Origin: JADFNO01 sp965369945 | GTDB taxonomy: Bacteria > Planctomycetota > Phycisphaerae > Phycisphaerales > SM1A02 | DNA: 9,481 nucleotides | Assembly (NCBI GenBank): GCA_965369945.1 | Contig: CBDUST010000170.1 | Coordinates: 1-9,481, forward strand | Direction of reading: 5' to 3' | Shown: positions 1 through 7,230 of the stretch, piece by piece | Position numbering within the stretch: position 1 is the first letter of the stretch | Layout: every line of letters starts with the position of its first letter | Notes under the pieces: model-generated | Databases searched by the model: none | What the model was told of the DNA's origin: nothing | The model's input: the letters and a program-made list of their open reading frames with translations, nothing else | Made by a program: the position numbers and the translations under genes

Positions 1-106
1 CAGGATAGTCTACTGTCATAGATACGATCTACGTCTCTTCAAGGGACCGAAAGGTGCATTGCTACCGGAATCCACTGGATGCCGCCGCCACGCTAATTGG
101 CAGTAG

Positions 107-143
107 GTGAGTAGTGTCCCCTGAGTAGGTGACGCCTGAGTAG
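107..143. repeat. Short tandem repeat, period about 15 bases
   Basis: The core TGAGTAG occurs at 108-114, 122-128 and 137-143. The last two units, GTGTCCCCTGAGTAG (114-128) and GTGACGCCTGAGTAG (129-143), are directly adjacent and match at 12 of 15 positions. The period equals that of the separate repeat at 463-537, though the sequence differs. Confidence 0.6.
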
Positions 144-222
144 GGGGCATCGGACGGCCGGTGGACCGCTAGGGGAAACAGGGGGCGTGTGGAGGTACCC
201 GAAGATCGAGAAATCAGAAGAA

Positions 223-258
223 CCCTCACCCCAGCCCTCTCCCGGGGGGAGAGGGGGC
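223..258. repeat. Dispersed CCCTCACCCC-type hairpin repeat
   Basis: The sequence begins CCCTCACCCCAGCC and contains inverted arms CCCTCTCCC (235-243) and GGGAGAGGG (247-255) around a three-base GGG loop. From general knowledge, near-identical CCCTCACCCC...CCCTCTCCC...GGGAGAGGG elements are scattered between genes in many unrelated bacterial genomes. In the minus strand it reads as the often mis-annotated peptide LSPRERAGVR. It is therefore an intergenic repeat and not part of a gene; its mobility mechanism is unknown to me. Confidence 0.75.
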
Positions 259-462
259 AAGAAAGAAGGCGATATGGCGATCCGACGAGAATTCGGTCGC
301 CGATGTCGGTGCGGTGGAAGGCGCCTTCGAAGTGGATACATTGACAGGCGGCGTTGGCGAGGTCTCGGGCGGCTTGGAGATTGTCGGCTAGTGCGGTCAC
401 CCCGAGCACGAAATCTGGAATCTGGGCTTGAATATCGTTCAGGCGAGGGCCGTTACACTCCT

Positions 463-537
463 GCTCGCCCCCGGAAAGCTCGCCCCCGGATAGCTCGCCG
501 CCGGATAGCTCGCCCCTGGAACGCTCGCCCCCGGAAC
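463..537. repeat. Minisatellite: five tandem 15-base units
   Basis: Five directly adjacent units of the form GCTCGCCCCCGGAWM occupy 463-477, 478-492, 493-507, 508-522 and 523-537. Each differs from its neighbours at only a few positions, mostly the last two bases of the unit. Because 15 is a multiple of three, every frame stays open: the minus strand reads repeated ELSGG and the plus strand reads arginine/proline-rich peptides. The array ends 56 bases before the start codon of the lipoprotein gene, so it lies in that gene's upstream region and could affect promoter spacing. Confidence 0.85.
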
Positions 538-593
538 GGTTGGCGGTTCGTCCGGGCAAAGCTCAATGAGAATGTTGGACAAGGAGACCGATC

Positions 594-1757
594 ATGCTGA
601 TCCATCGTGTTCCCAGCGTTCTTCTCGTTCTCATTGTTATCTGGCTCACGGCAACACTCGGCTGTGAGTCATCAACTCGTGTGGCGACTCTTTCGGGCGA
701 GCCGGCGATCCGCGATGAGGGGGGGATGATATTGCTCGACGATTCGCTCGGACCCCTGATCGAGCGATTCAACGCTGATCGAGACAGGCCGAGGGTGGTG
801 GCGATCGTTTCAGCCACATGCGGCGCTTGCGTTAGGGGTGCGATTGCCGTCAACGAGTCGGTGGTGAATGCGTACCCCTCCGCGCGCGTCAGCATCTTCA
901 TCGTGTGGATCGATATTCTGGCCGCGGATGACTACGCCGCGGCGCAACGAATGGCTGGGATATTCGACGATCCGCGTGTGCGTCAATTCCACGATCCGAA
1001 CCGCCTTGTGGGCGATGCGTTCGCTGAAGGTCTGTTGGATGAACCACCGGCCTGGGATATGTACTTGCTTTACGCCGCTTCGGAACAGCAGCGATGGGTT
1101 GACTATCCCCCCAAGCCGACGGACTGGATGCACCAGATCGGTTTCCGCGACGTTGATCCCGCTCGACGGCGAGGCGGACATGAACTGGTGGTGGGTCTGT
1201 ACGACGCCATGTCCAATCTGGGCTTTGATGCGGCGATCGAATCACCTCCGAGCGAGCAGAAAATATCAGTTGCCGTGCGTGCGACGAACGCATCGGTGAA
1301 TGCTGCACTGAGAGAAGCCGCGTTGAGTGACCCGAGCCAGGCGACGCTCCCACAATGTGGCGATTGCGCCAAGGCGGGGTTCATTGGTCAATGCTCGATT
1401 GCCGGTTTCCGGCACATTGTGGCGATGCGTGAACAGATCGGTGATGACCCCGCCGCAATGGGCTTTCTCGTGGCCGGGTCGAACACGATCGACTCGCCGA
1501 TGGGTAGGGATCCTCGGCTGGGCCCCATCAGCGGTGACGTGATCGTGTTGGATGTCCAGGGCATGCGGTGCCCCGATTGCCCGTCCAAGCTTGCGCTGGC
1601 AATGTTGTATCTTCCCGGCGTGAAGCGCGTTTTGGTCGATTTCGATGAGCGTGAAGCGAGCGTGACCATCGATCCGCCCAACAGCACGAGTCCCGAAACG
1701 TTGATCGCGGCGATTGAGCGATCCGGGTTTTCCGCGACGCTCCGCGACGAGAACTAA
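594..1757 (+). CDS. Putative lipoprotein: thioredoxin-like CxxC domain plus C-terminal HMA metal-binding domain
   Basis: This 387-residue protein starts at an ATG seven bases after a good AAGGAG (581-586). Residues 5-23 are a hydrophobic export signal ending TLGC, so Cys24 could be lipidated, although Thr at -3 is atypical for a lipobox. Residues about 65-185 look like a thioredoxin fold: beta strand, then CGAC at 76-79, and a conserved-looking DWMHQIG at 177-183. A middle region has a further CGDC (255-258) and Cys267. The C-terminus (about 315-384) is a heavy-metal-associated domain with GMRCPDC (323-329), as in MerP and CopZ. The predicted role is thiol redox or metal (copper, mercury) handling outside the cytoplasm; substrate unknown. 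It is convergent with the kinase gene and shows no operon partner in the window. Confidence 0.7.
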   Translation: MLIHRVPSVLLVLIVIWLTATLGCESSTRVATLSGEPAIRDEGGMILLDDSLGPLIERFNADRDRPRVVAIVSATCGACVRGAIAVNESVVNAYPSARVSIFIVWIDILAADDYAAAQRMAGIFDDPRVRQFHDPNRLVGDAFAEGLLDEPPAWDMYLLYAASEQQRWVDYPPKPTDWMHQIGFRDVDPARRRGGHELVVGLYDAMSNLGFDAAIESPPSEQKISVAVRATNASVNAALREAALSDPSQATLPQCGDCAKAGFIGQCSIAGFRHIVAMREQIGDDPAAMGFLVAGSNTIDSPMGRDPRLGPISGDVIVLDVQGMRCPDCPSKLALAMLYLPGVKRVLVDFDEREASVTIDPPNSTSPETLIAAIERSGFSATLRDEN

Positions 1758-1877
1758 CCGTCCGTTCTTGACGCCAAAGACCACAATCATGAGGGGGAAG
1801 ACCGCTCGAGTAGGCCGGCGCTTAACCAACCGCTCCAATTAGCGAACCAGCACGTGCACGGCCGAGGCTGTAAGTAC

Positions 1878-1894
1878 CATGCTGTGACAGCATG
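1878..1894. terminator. Perfect 17-base palindrome between convergent genes
   Basis: CATGCTGTGACAGCATG consists of two exact 8-base arms around a central G; in RNA it would fold as a 7-bp stem with a TGA loop. It sits in the 194-base gap between the ends of the convergent lipoprotein and kinase genes, which suits a bidirectional terminator. No T-tract follows on either side, so a protein-binding site is equally possible. The rest of the gap shows nothing recognisable. Confidence 0.4.
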
Positions 1895-1951
1895 TCTCCA
1901 ACGTGCGGGGTCGTGTACGTAGTTGTTCGGCAAAGAGGCCGCACGGGACGT

Positions 1952-4561
1952 TCAATCGTCCTGCTCGTTCGAGTTCACTTCATCGGGTAGCTTGGCGCGC
2001 CACTCGGCGGCTTGGTCAGACATGCCCCAGGTCTCGTACAGATCAACGAGGCGTTCTATCGCGCTCAACGTCCACGGATGATCGTCACCATACCTAGGCC
2101 GCCCGTTCGAGTAACTTCTCAATAGAAGAGGCTCGGCTTCGCGAGGGCGACCGAGCACCGCAAGGCACGCGCCCAGATCGTTCTCCACGTTCGCAACACG
2201 CCAGTGCTCGGGCGGGTGAAGCTTGCTCAGGGTGCGAAGAGCGGCCAGCAGGAGCGGCTCCGCCTCGGCGGCATCGCCATTGGCCACTAAGACGCGCCCC
2301 AGCCACCAGCGAATGTAGGCCACCTCACGATGTTGATCGCCGAGCCGCTCACGCCGTACCGGCAGCACTTCCCGAAGACCTGACTCGGCGGCCTCGTAGT
2401 TCTCGGTGTGGTATTCATTCCGCGCGAGGGCGGCCAGCGTCTTAATCGTTTCGGGATGCTGATTCCCGAGCGAGCGACGTTGCAGTGACAAGGCCTCGCG
2501 AAGGAGCGTGAGCGCGGACGCGTAGTCCCCCTTCCGTGCTAGCGTCCTGGCCAACCCACGCAGGTTTGTTGCTACGGCCGGATGATCCTCTCCGAGAAGC
2601 TCCCGACGAAGAGTCAACGCCTCGCGGTGCAGCACTTCGGCCTCGTCATACCTCCCAAAGCCGACCAGCAGAGCGGCCAGATCAACCAGATCATTCGCCA
2701 CCACAACGTTCTCGATCCCGAACATCTGCCGATGAGCGTCGAGTATCTCGCGCAGCAACGTCTCGGCGGTCTGCTGATTACCCATGATGCAAAGGAACGC
2801 AGCGATGCCGTTGGCATCGGTGTCGAGCAGAGGGTATCCTGCGCGCAGGAGTCTGCGATAGAGCGCCGCTGCTTCTTGAACGACTGGACCGGCGGTCTCA
2901 AGCTGACCGGTATCGTGGTACAGGATGGTAAGATCGTTCAGCAGTGTGAGAACCTTCTCATGCTCAGCTCCATGCAGCTTCCTTCGGATCGAAAGAGCTT
3001 GCCGCAGATGCGTCTCTGCCTGTGAGTCGCTGCCGTTTATCTGGTACAGCAAGCCCAGGCGACGAAGGCAATCGGCGACATCCGCGTGCACCGAGCCGTG
3101 GTGCTGTTGGAGCACGTCAAGAGCACTGAGGTACTGCAGTTCGGCCGCGGAGTAGTCGCCCAGACTCTCGTACGTGGCGCCGAGCGTACTCTGCGCAGCA
3201 GCCCGCACTTCCGGATAGTCGGCCAGCTCGTTTTCGACCCGCGCGGCCGCGAGGTCGAGTAGATCGCGAAGCACGCTGACGTCACGCCCTCTGGCAACCT
3301 CGGGATCGAGCGCGGCAAGCATGCTCTGGAGGAAGGCCGTCACCTGTTGGCTCTTGAGTGCTTCAAGGCGCGCCCGCTCGGTCTGTTGCTCCGCAAGAAG
3401 GCGCGCCGCCTGCTCATCTCTTCGCGCCGAATAGGCCACATCGCGTTGCTGAGCCAAGCGGCTTGCCGATACTGCCGCCACAACCGCGATGGTGGTGATG
3501 AGCAGGAAGATGGTGGCAGCGAAACCCACCGCAACACGGTGCTGACGCAGCGTTCTACCAAGCCGTGCGAGCGCACCTGGTGCTCGAGCCGAAATCGGCT
3601 CGCCTGAGAGGTAACAACGCAAGTCCGCGGCGATCGCCTCGGCGGACTGATACCGGGATGTGACGGATTTCTCCAGGGCCTTGAGTGCGATCGCGTCGAG
3701 ATCTCTATCGATGACCTGATCGATTGCTGAAGGCCGAAGCGGCTCGGTCGTCTCGATGGCTCGCGTTGCAGAGGCGAGGTTTTCGCCGATTTCATAAGGA
3801 AGTTTGCCGGTCAGCGCTTCGTAGAGAACCACGCCGAGTGAGTAAACGTCGCTTCGTACATCCAGGTCACTGGCGTTGCCATGCACCTGTTCCGGCGACG
3901 CATAGGCCAGCGTGCCTATGAACTGATCCGTGAACGTTGCCGAGTAGTCACTTGCGCCCTCCGTGTCGACTATTTTCGCCAGCCCGAAATCCAGCAGGTG
4001 CGGTTCATCGACGGCGTCGACCAGGATGTTGGACGGCTTAAGATCGCGGTGGATCACACCGTGTTGGTGAGCATGTGTCAGTGCTTCACAGACTTTGATC
4101 AAGGTGGCCGCGACTTCGGTCGGGCTTCGGCGGGCAGAATCATCGGGCCAGGCCCACTTCGTGATCGGCACGCCGTCGATCCACTCCATCGCCAGGATAG
4201 GTACGTCGTCCACCACATCCATACCGCGTACTTTCACGACATTCGGGTGCCTCAGCGTGGACGCCGCCTCGATTTCCCGTTCGAAGCGACCGCGCATGGC
4301 CGGCGTTGCAAATGAACCGGCCAACAATCGCTTTAGGGCAATTGGCTGGTCCGACTCCGGATCCAGGGCGCGGTACACCACACCCTGTCCTCCTCGGCTT
4401 ACTTCCTCGACCAACTCATACCGGCCGATCCGGCCGATCGGCAATGGGGTCTCCGCAGCGCGGATTCGCTGAATCCATCCGTCACCGGGCTCGTCAAAGC
4501 CGAATTCGCCCAGCATCGGGTTGTCGTCGACGCCAGGGTCAATGGATCGCGTGTTGTCCAT
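1952..4561 (-). CDS. Membrane Ser/Thr protein kinase with C-terminal TPR array
   Basis: This is a PknB-type Hanks kinase of 869 residues. Kinase motifs are complete: glycine loop RGGQGVVY (56-63), ATP-binding Lys77, catalytic HRDLKPSN (171-178), DFG (191-193) and ASPEQ (221-225). One membrane helix spans about 343-366. A charged, coiled-coil-like linker (about 367-410) follows, then about ten 42-residue kinesin-light-chain-type TPR repeats (about 448-858) of the form LGxxHPxxxxxLxxLA. The kinase should face the cytoplasm and the TPR part the other side, sensing or binding a partner. I chose the ATG at 4561 because GAAGAGG lies nine bases upstream; an in-frame TTG at 4594 would add 11 residues without such a site. 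The gene overlaps the upstream sigma factor by 23 bases, so translation is probably coupled. The kinase may regulate that sigma factor by phosphorylation, by analogy with ECF-kinase pairs in planctomycetes. Confidence 0.93.
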   Translation of the reverse strand: MDNTRSIDPGVDDNPMLGEFGFDEPGDGWIQRIRAAETPLPIGRIGRYELVEEVSRGGQGVVYRALDPESDQPIALKRLLAGSFATPAMRGRFEREIEAASTLRHPNVVKVRGMDVVDDVPILAMEWIDGVPITKWAWPDDSARRSPTEVAATLIKVCEALTHAHQHGVIHRDLKPSNILVDAVDEPHLLDFGLAKIVDTEGASDYSATFTDQFIGTLAYASPEQVHGNASDLDVRSDVYSLGVVLYEALTGKLPYEIGENLASATRAIETTEPLRPSAIDQVIDRDLDAIALKALEKSVTSRYQSAEAIAADLRCYLSGEPISARAPGALARLGRTLRQHRVAVGFAATIFLLITTIAVVAAVSASRLAQQRDVAYSARRDEQAARLLAEQQTERARLEALKSQQVTAFLQSMLAALDPEVARGRDVSVLRDLLDLAAARVENELADYPEVRAAAQSTLGATYESLGDYSAAELQYLSALDVLQQHHGSVHADVADCLRRLGLLYQINGSDSQAETHLRQALSIRRKLHGAEHEKVLTLLNDLTILYHDTGQLETAGPVVQEAAALYRRLLRAGYPLLDTDANGIAAFLCIMGNQQTAETLLREILDAHRQMFGIENVVVANDLVDLAALLVGFGRYDEAEVLHREALTLRRELLGEDHPAVATNLRGLARTLARKGDYASALTLLREALSLQRRSLGNQHPETIKTLAALARNEYHTENYEAAESGLREVLPVRRERLGDQHREVAYIRWWLGRVLVANGDAAEAEPLLLAALRTLSKLHPPEHWRVANVENDLGACLAVLGRPREAEPLLLRSYSNGRPRYGDDHPWTLSAIERLVDLYETWGMSDQAAEWRAKLPDEVNSNEQDD

Positions 4562-5153
4562 TCGGTTGATCCTCTTCGCGAATCTGACCGGCAATGATTT
4601 CTTTCAAACGGTTCCGGATACGCTGTTTGACTTTGTGAACGGCCTCGGTGGTCATTTTGAAATCGGCCGCTACGCGATCCACCGTCTGACCTGCGAGCAA
4701 CTGCTCAAACACCTCAATACTGCGCGGCTCGTGGGTTTGGCGAAGTCGGGCCACCGCACGGCGCAGATGGTGGTCTGCCCACTCTCGCTCCCACTGGCGG
4801 TCGAGCTTCTCTTCATTGACCGGTTCCCGCGACTCCCCGCCATCACCATCTACCCTTCGTGATGCGATCTTTGGACGGCTTATGAGCCGAATCACTTCAT
4901 TCCGCACAATTCGTCCAACGAAGCTGCGGAACTTCCCCCGTATGGGCGAATAGCTAAACGCGACCAGGGCTTTGGAAAGCCTCACCATGACGATCTGGCG
5001 GATGTCCTCAGCGTCGGCATGTTGCAACCCGCAACGGCGACCGTAGCGCACGATCATCTCGCCGTACTTGACGTCGAATTCCCGCCACGCCACTTTGTCC
5101 GCTGGGTTGCGAACCCGGGAAAGGAGGGTAGGAGAGGTTGTGCTCGAGCTCAT
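4539..5153 (-). CDS. ECF-type RNA polymerase sigma factor (kinase-linked)
   Basis: This 204-residue protein has the two-domain layout of extracytoplasmic-function sigma factors. Sigma-2 covers about 20-95, with the DAEDIRQIVMVRLSKAL core-binding and -10-recognition helices and the KFRSFVGRIVRNEV segment. Sigma-4 covers about 125-190, with a helix-turn-helix around AADFKMTTEAVHKVKQRIR that would read the -35 element. The ATG at 5153 follows GAGGAG by six bases. No anti-sigma factor gene is adjacent; the overlapping kinase gene downstream takes that place, as in the planctomycete sigma groups defined by association with Ser/Thr kinases. Its length is slightly above the usual ECF size because of a polar linker (100-120) and a polar C-terminus. 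Promoter targets cannot be read from the window. Confidence 0.9.
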   Translation of the reverse strand: MSSSTTSPTLLSRVRNPADKVAWREFDVKYGEMIVRYGRRCGLQHADAEDIRQIVMVRLSKALVAFSYSPIRGKFRSFVGRIVRNEVIRLISRPKIASRRVDGDGGESREPVNEEKLDRQWEREWADHHLRRAVARLRQTHEPRSIEVFEQLLAGQTVDRVAADFKMTTEAVHKVKQRIRNRLKEIIAGQIREEDQPNGQHAIH

Positions 5154-5335
5154 TGGACACTCCTCAGCCCTGAAATCCCATCCGGCGGGAGGCGAGGTCT
5201 TGGACCTTTGGAGTTGCCTTTCCTCGCCTTCGTCGCATGGCGTTGTCCATCATGCCGTGATTCGCCGGTAGTTACCAGTGAAGACCCAAGCGTGAGCCAT
5301 ACGATCCGTAGTACGCGGCAGAACCTCGTTACGTT

Positions 5336-5358
5336 GCCTAACGGTTACCGTTTCAGGC
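5336..5358. promoter_or_regulatory. Interrupted palindrome in the divergent promoter region
   Basis: AACGGTTACCGTT (5340-5352) is an exact 6+1+6 inverted repeat. It is extended outward by GCCT (5336-5339) and AGGC (5355-5358), with a two-base bulge. It lies 68 bases before the ATG of the gene at 5426 and about 180 bases before the sigma factor, in the 260-base region between divergent genes. This fits an operator for a dimeric regulator, but no regulator is identifiable and no convincing -35/-10 pair could be assigned. Confidence 0.35.
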
Positions 5359-5425
5359 GCGTTGGCGCGGTTTTCAAGGCAGTTTAGGCCCTCTGAATAT
5401 GCTCGTATGACAGGGAGATGTTGCA

Positions 5426-6022
5426 ATGAAGTTGCTTTTGTCGCTTTTGACGCTGGAGGCGGCAATTAGCCCGGTCACGTTGGCTCAGCCATCGCAAGAC
5501 TGTTCGGTCCCGATGTTCGATAACCCAGAGTACTGTGTGGGCCTGCGCCCCCTATCCGTGGCCACCGGTGATCTGGACGGTGACGGCAATCCGGATCTGG
5601 TCGCGGGTCTGCAGGGTGGGCTGATTGATGACTCGGTTGTTGTGCTGGGAGCGTTTGATTCGATTTACGCGGCGACAGTACCAGCCAAACATCCCTCCTG
5701 TGCCTTGGCCTTGCGAATACGTTTCGATCGTGCCGAGCAGGGCAGACATCAAATAAAACTGGCGATGGTCGATGCCGACGGGAAGTCCGTAGGGAAGTTT
5801 CCGGAGGCGGTGTGTGAGGTCAAGATGGCCGACAATCAGAGTTACGCCGTCGTCAATCAGATAGTGAACCTGATCGGGCTGCCGCTGAAGGATTACGGCA
5901 ACTACGCAATCGACTTGTCTATCGACAATCGACATGAGGCCTCGTTGCCACTGGAAGTGAGGCCAGTACCCCAATCGCCCAACGCAGGGACGACAGACGC
6001 CGACGAACCGTGGGCTACCTAA
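5426..6022 (+). CDS. Chimeric secreted protein: signal peptide and FG-GAP motif joined to a DUF6941-like body
   Basis: The 198-residue frame starts at an ATG eight bases after GGGAG (5413-5417). Residues 1-20 are a signal peptide (hydrophobic core, likely cleavage after LA). Residues 45-61 hold one FG-GAP/VCBS-type calcium loop, VATGDLDGDGNPDLVAG. From about residue 71 the protein changes character: VVVLGAFDSIYA, KHPSCALALRIRF, MVDADGK, NQIVNLIGLPLKDYGNYAIDLSID and a final LPLEVR follow the order I associate with DUF6941, a small protein family of unknown function that normally lacks a signal peptide and begins with its own short strand. That normal N-terminus is missing here. I infer an in-frame gene fusion near codons 65-75. 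DUF6941 membership is from memory of the family pattern and should be confirmed by a profile search. Confidence 0.75.
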   Translation: MKLLLSLLTLEAAISPVTLAQPSQDCSVPMFDNPEYCVGLRPLSVATGDLDGDGNPDLVAGLQGGLIDDSVVVLGAFDSIYAATVPAKHPSCALALRIRFDRAEQGRHQIKLAMVDADGKSVGKFPEAVCEVKMADNQSYAVVNQIVNLIGLPLKDYGNYAIDLSIDNRHEASLPLEVRPVPQSPNAGTTDADEPWAT

Positions 6023-6084
6023 CTGGGCCTGTTGAGTAATTGCAACTGCGATACTGGCGCTGGTGATCGTGGTGGCGGGCTTCT

Positions 6085-6114
6085 CTTCGTGCGTTCGTGC
6101 CTCCGTGCCTTCTT
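6085..6114. repeat. Short 8-base tandem repeat of dispersed type
   Basis: Three adjacent units, TTCGTGCG (6086-6093), TTCGTGCC (6094-6101) and TCCGTGCC (6102-6109), lie in the 197-base gap before the SIR2-like gene. The CTTCGTGC-TTCGTGCC pattern resembles repeats commonly found between genes of many environmental bacteria. No gene or terminator is clear in the rest of the gap. Confidence 0.5.
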
Positions 6115-6219
6115 TCATGCCCGCTACCCAGGCGTCGACTAGCTAGGGGGCGCACACGGAGCGAGGGGAAACCCTGGTAGCGGAAACGTACTTGGCCTGG
6201 TTTCCTGCCCGACAGTAGG

Positions 6220-7173
6220 ATGGCTACCACAATGATCGACATTCCTGTGGTATTGGTGCTTGGGGCGGGCGCGAGCAAGCCATATGGATTTCCACTTGGT
6301 AGGCGGCTTAGAGATGACGCTATTCTTCCGCCAGATAACGATCTGAAGATAGCGCTCGCACGACTCCACAAGTCGCACTCTATGCAGCTTTCTGAGTTTC
6401 AAGGCAAGTTGCGCTCCGCTCGACGGACATCCATTGATGCCTTTCTGGAGGCACGCCCCGAGTATGAACCGCTTGGAAAGCTCGTAATCGCATATCACCT
6501 TATCAAGCGCGAGAACGAGGACAACCTGTATTCGGTGAAGAGCGAACAGGACTGGTATCAGTATTTGATTGAGATGATGCTGACCGAAGGCTTTGATGGT
6601 TTCGGGAGAAACACACTGTCGATCCTAACGTACAACTACGATCGCTCCCTTGAATACTACATGTTCAAGATGTTGAAGCCGTACGGGCGGTCCGACCAAG
6701 AATGCCGCGATGCAATGCGCCAGATTCCCATCTTACACCTGCACGGTCAGCTTGGCCTCTTGCCCGAACTGCACGACGAGGGCCGACCCTACGAGAACGA
6801 GCTTGACGCGCACTATCTTCAACTCGCAGCCAGAGGAATTAGCATCGTACATGACGAGTCCCTTGAGCAAAACCCGGTTTTCACCGAGGCTCACCAACTA
6901 CTTAGCAACGCCGACTACGTCATATTCCTTGGCTTCGGCTATCTAGACAAGAACGTGGAGCGTCTGAAGCTTGGCGAGAATCGCAAGGAGAACACGGCCT
7001 ATCGGGGCACCGGAGTTGATGTCACGCAATCGGAAGCTGAGTTCCACGCGCGACTTTTTCCGCCCAACCCCAGGGGCCGGATTGACCGGACACGAATCGC
7101 AATCGACACGAAGGTGACAAGTGTGATGGATTACATTCGTAACAACGTACAACTGTTCCGGAAGAAAAAATAG
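6220..7173 (+). CDS. Stand-alone SIR2-like protein (SIR2_2 type), putative NAD-consuming enzyme
   Basis: This 317-residue protein carries the SIR2-family NAD pocket: VLVLGAGAS (11-19), TYNYD (137-141), ILHLHGQLG (171-179) with His175 in the catalytic position, and VIFLGFGYLDKN (234-245). The segment SIDAFLEARPE (71-81) and the closing GTGVDVTQSE (263-272) also fit the SIR2_2 pattern rather than true protein deacetylases, and the zinc-finger cysteine pairs of classical sirtuins are absent. Such domains act as NADases in Thoeris ThsA, DSR and SIR2-HerA defence, but here no partner domain is fused, so its job is inferred. The ATG at 6220 has no clear Shine-Dalgarno sequence; an in-frame ATG at 6232 has AGGATGG upstream and is an equally good start. 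GC content is lower than in the kinase. No membrane helix is seen, so it is probably cytoplasmic. Confidence 0.85.
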   Translation: MATTMIDIPVVLVLGAGASKPYGFPLGRRLRDDAILPPDNDLKIALARLHKSHSMQLSEFQGKLRSARRTSIDAFLEARPEYEPLGKLVIAYHLIKRENEDNLYSVKSEQDWYQYLIEMMLTEGFDGFGRNTLSILTYNYDRSLEYYMFKMLKPYGRSDQECRDAMRQIPILHLHGQLGLLPELHDEGRPYENELDAHYLQLAARGISIVHDESLEQNPVFTEAHQLLSNADYVIFLGFGYLDKNVERLKLGENRKENTAYRGTGVDVTQSEAEFHARLFPPNPRGRIDRTRIAIDTKVTSVMDYIRNNVQLFRKKK

Positions 7174-7230
7174 CGACGGAGCCGCAACGGTCGCCAAGGT
7201 GCTGGGCCGTGGGCGTGTGATGGTGGTGGG

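Larger units (their letters stand above)
1..593. other. Gene-poor repeat-rich leader region
   Basis: No convincing gene is visible here. The plus-strand open frame at 187-600 is extremely arginine-rich and reads through two repeats, so it is probably spurious. The minus-strand open frame at 559-62 starts with TTG. Its middle part (about 455-280 on the plus strand) has a more protein-like composition, including the stretch PDFVLGVTALADNLQAARDL, but it runs through the 15-base repeats at both ends and through the dispersed hairpin repeat. It may be a decayed gene overwritten by repeats. A frame at the very left edge could be the tail of an upstream gene, but nothing recognisable is present. Confidence 0.5.

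Noticed and set aside
463..537. CRISPR array
   Set aside because: Units are adjacent 15-mers with no spacers and no cas genes in the window.
62..559. Minus-strand open frame of 165 codons with ELSGG repeats
   Set aside because: TTG start without ribosome binding site; both ends and the middle are explained by repeats. Only a central part is protein-like, so it is at most a decayed gene.
187..600. Plus-strand open frame of 137 codons
   Set aside because: Very arginine-rich, runs through the hairpin repeat and the 15-base array, and overlaps the start of the well-supported gene at 594.
2582..3025. Long plus-strand frames inside the kinase gene
   Set aside because: They are antisense to the TPR region, where the minus-strand protein is clear; GC-rich coding DNA produces such shadows.
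6036..6146. Hydrophobic plus-strand frame resembling a lipoprotein signal (ILALVIVVAGFSSC)
   Set aside because: No start codon before the hydrophobic part, an in-frame TGA just upstream, and most of the rest is the 8-base repeat.
6220..7173. True sirtuin-type protein deacetylase
   Set aside because: The paired cysteines of the sirtuin zinc module are absent and the motif order fits the SIR2_2 group.
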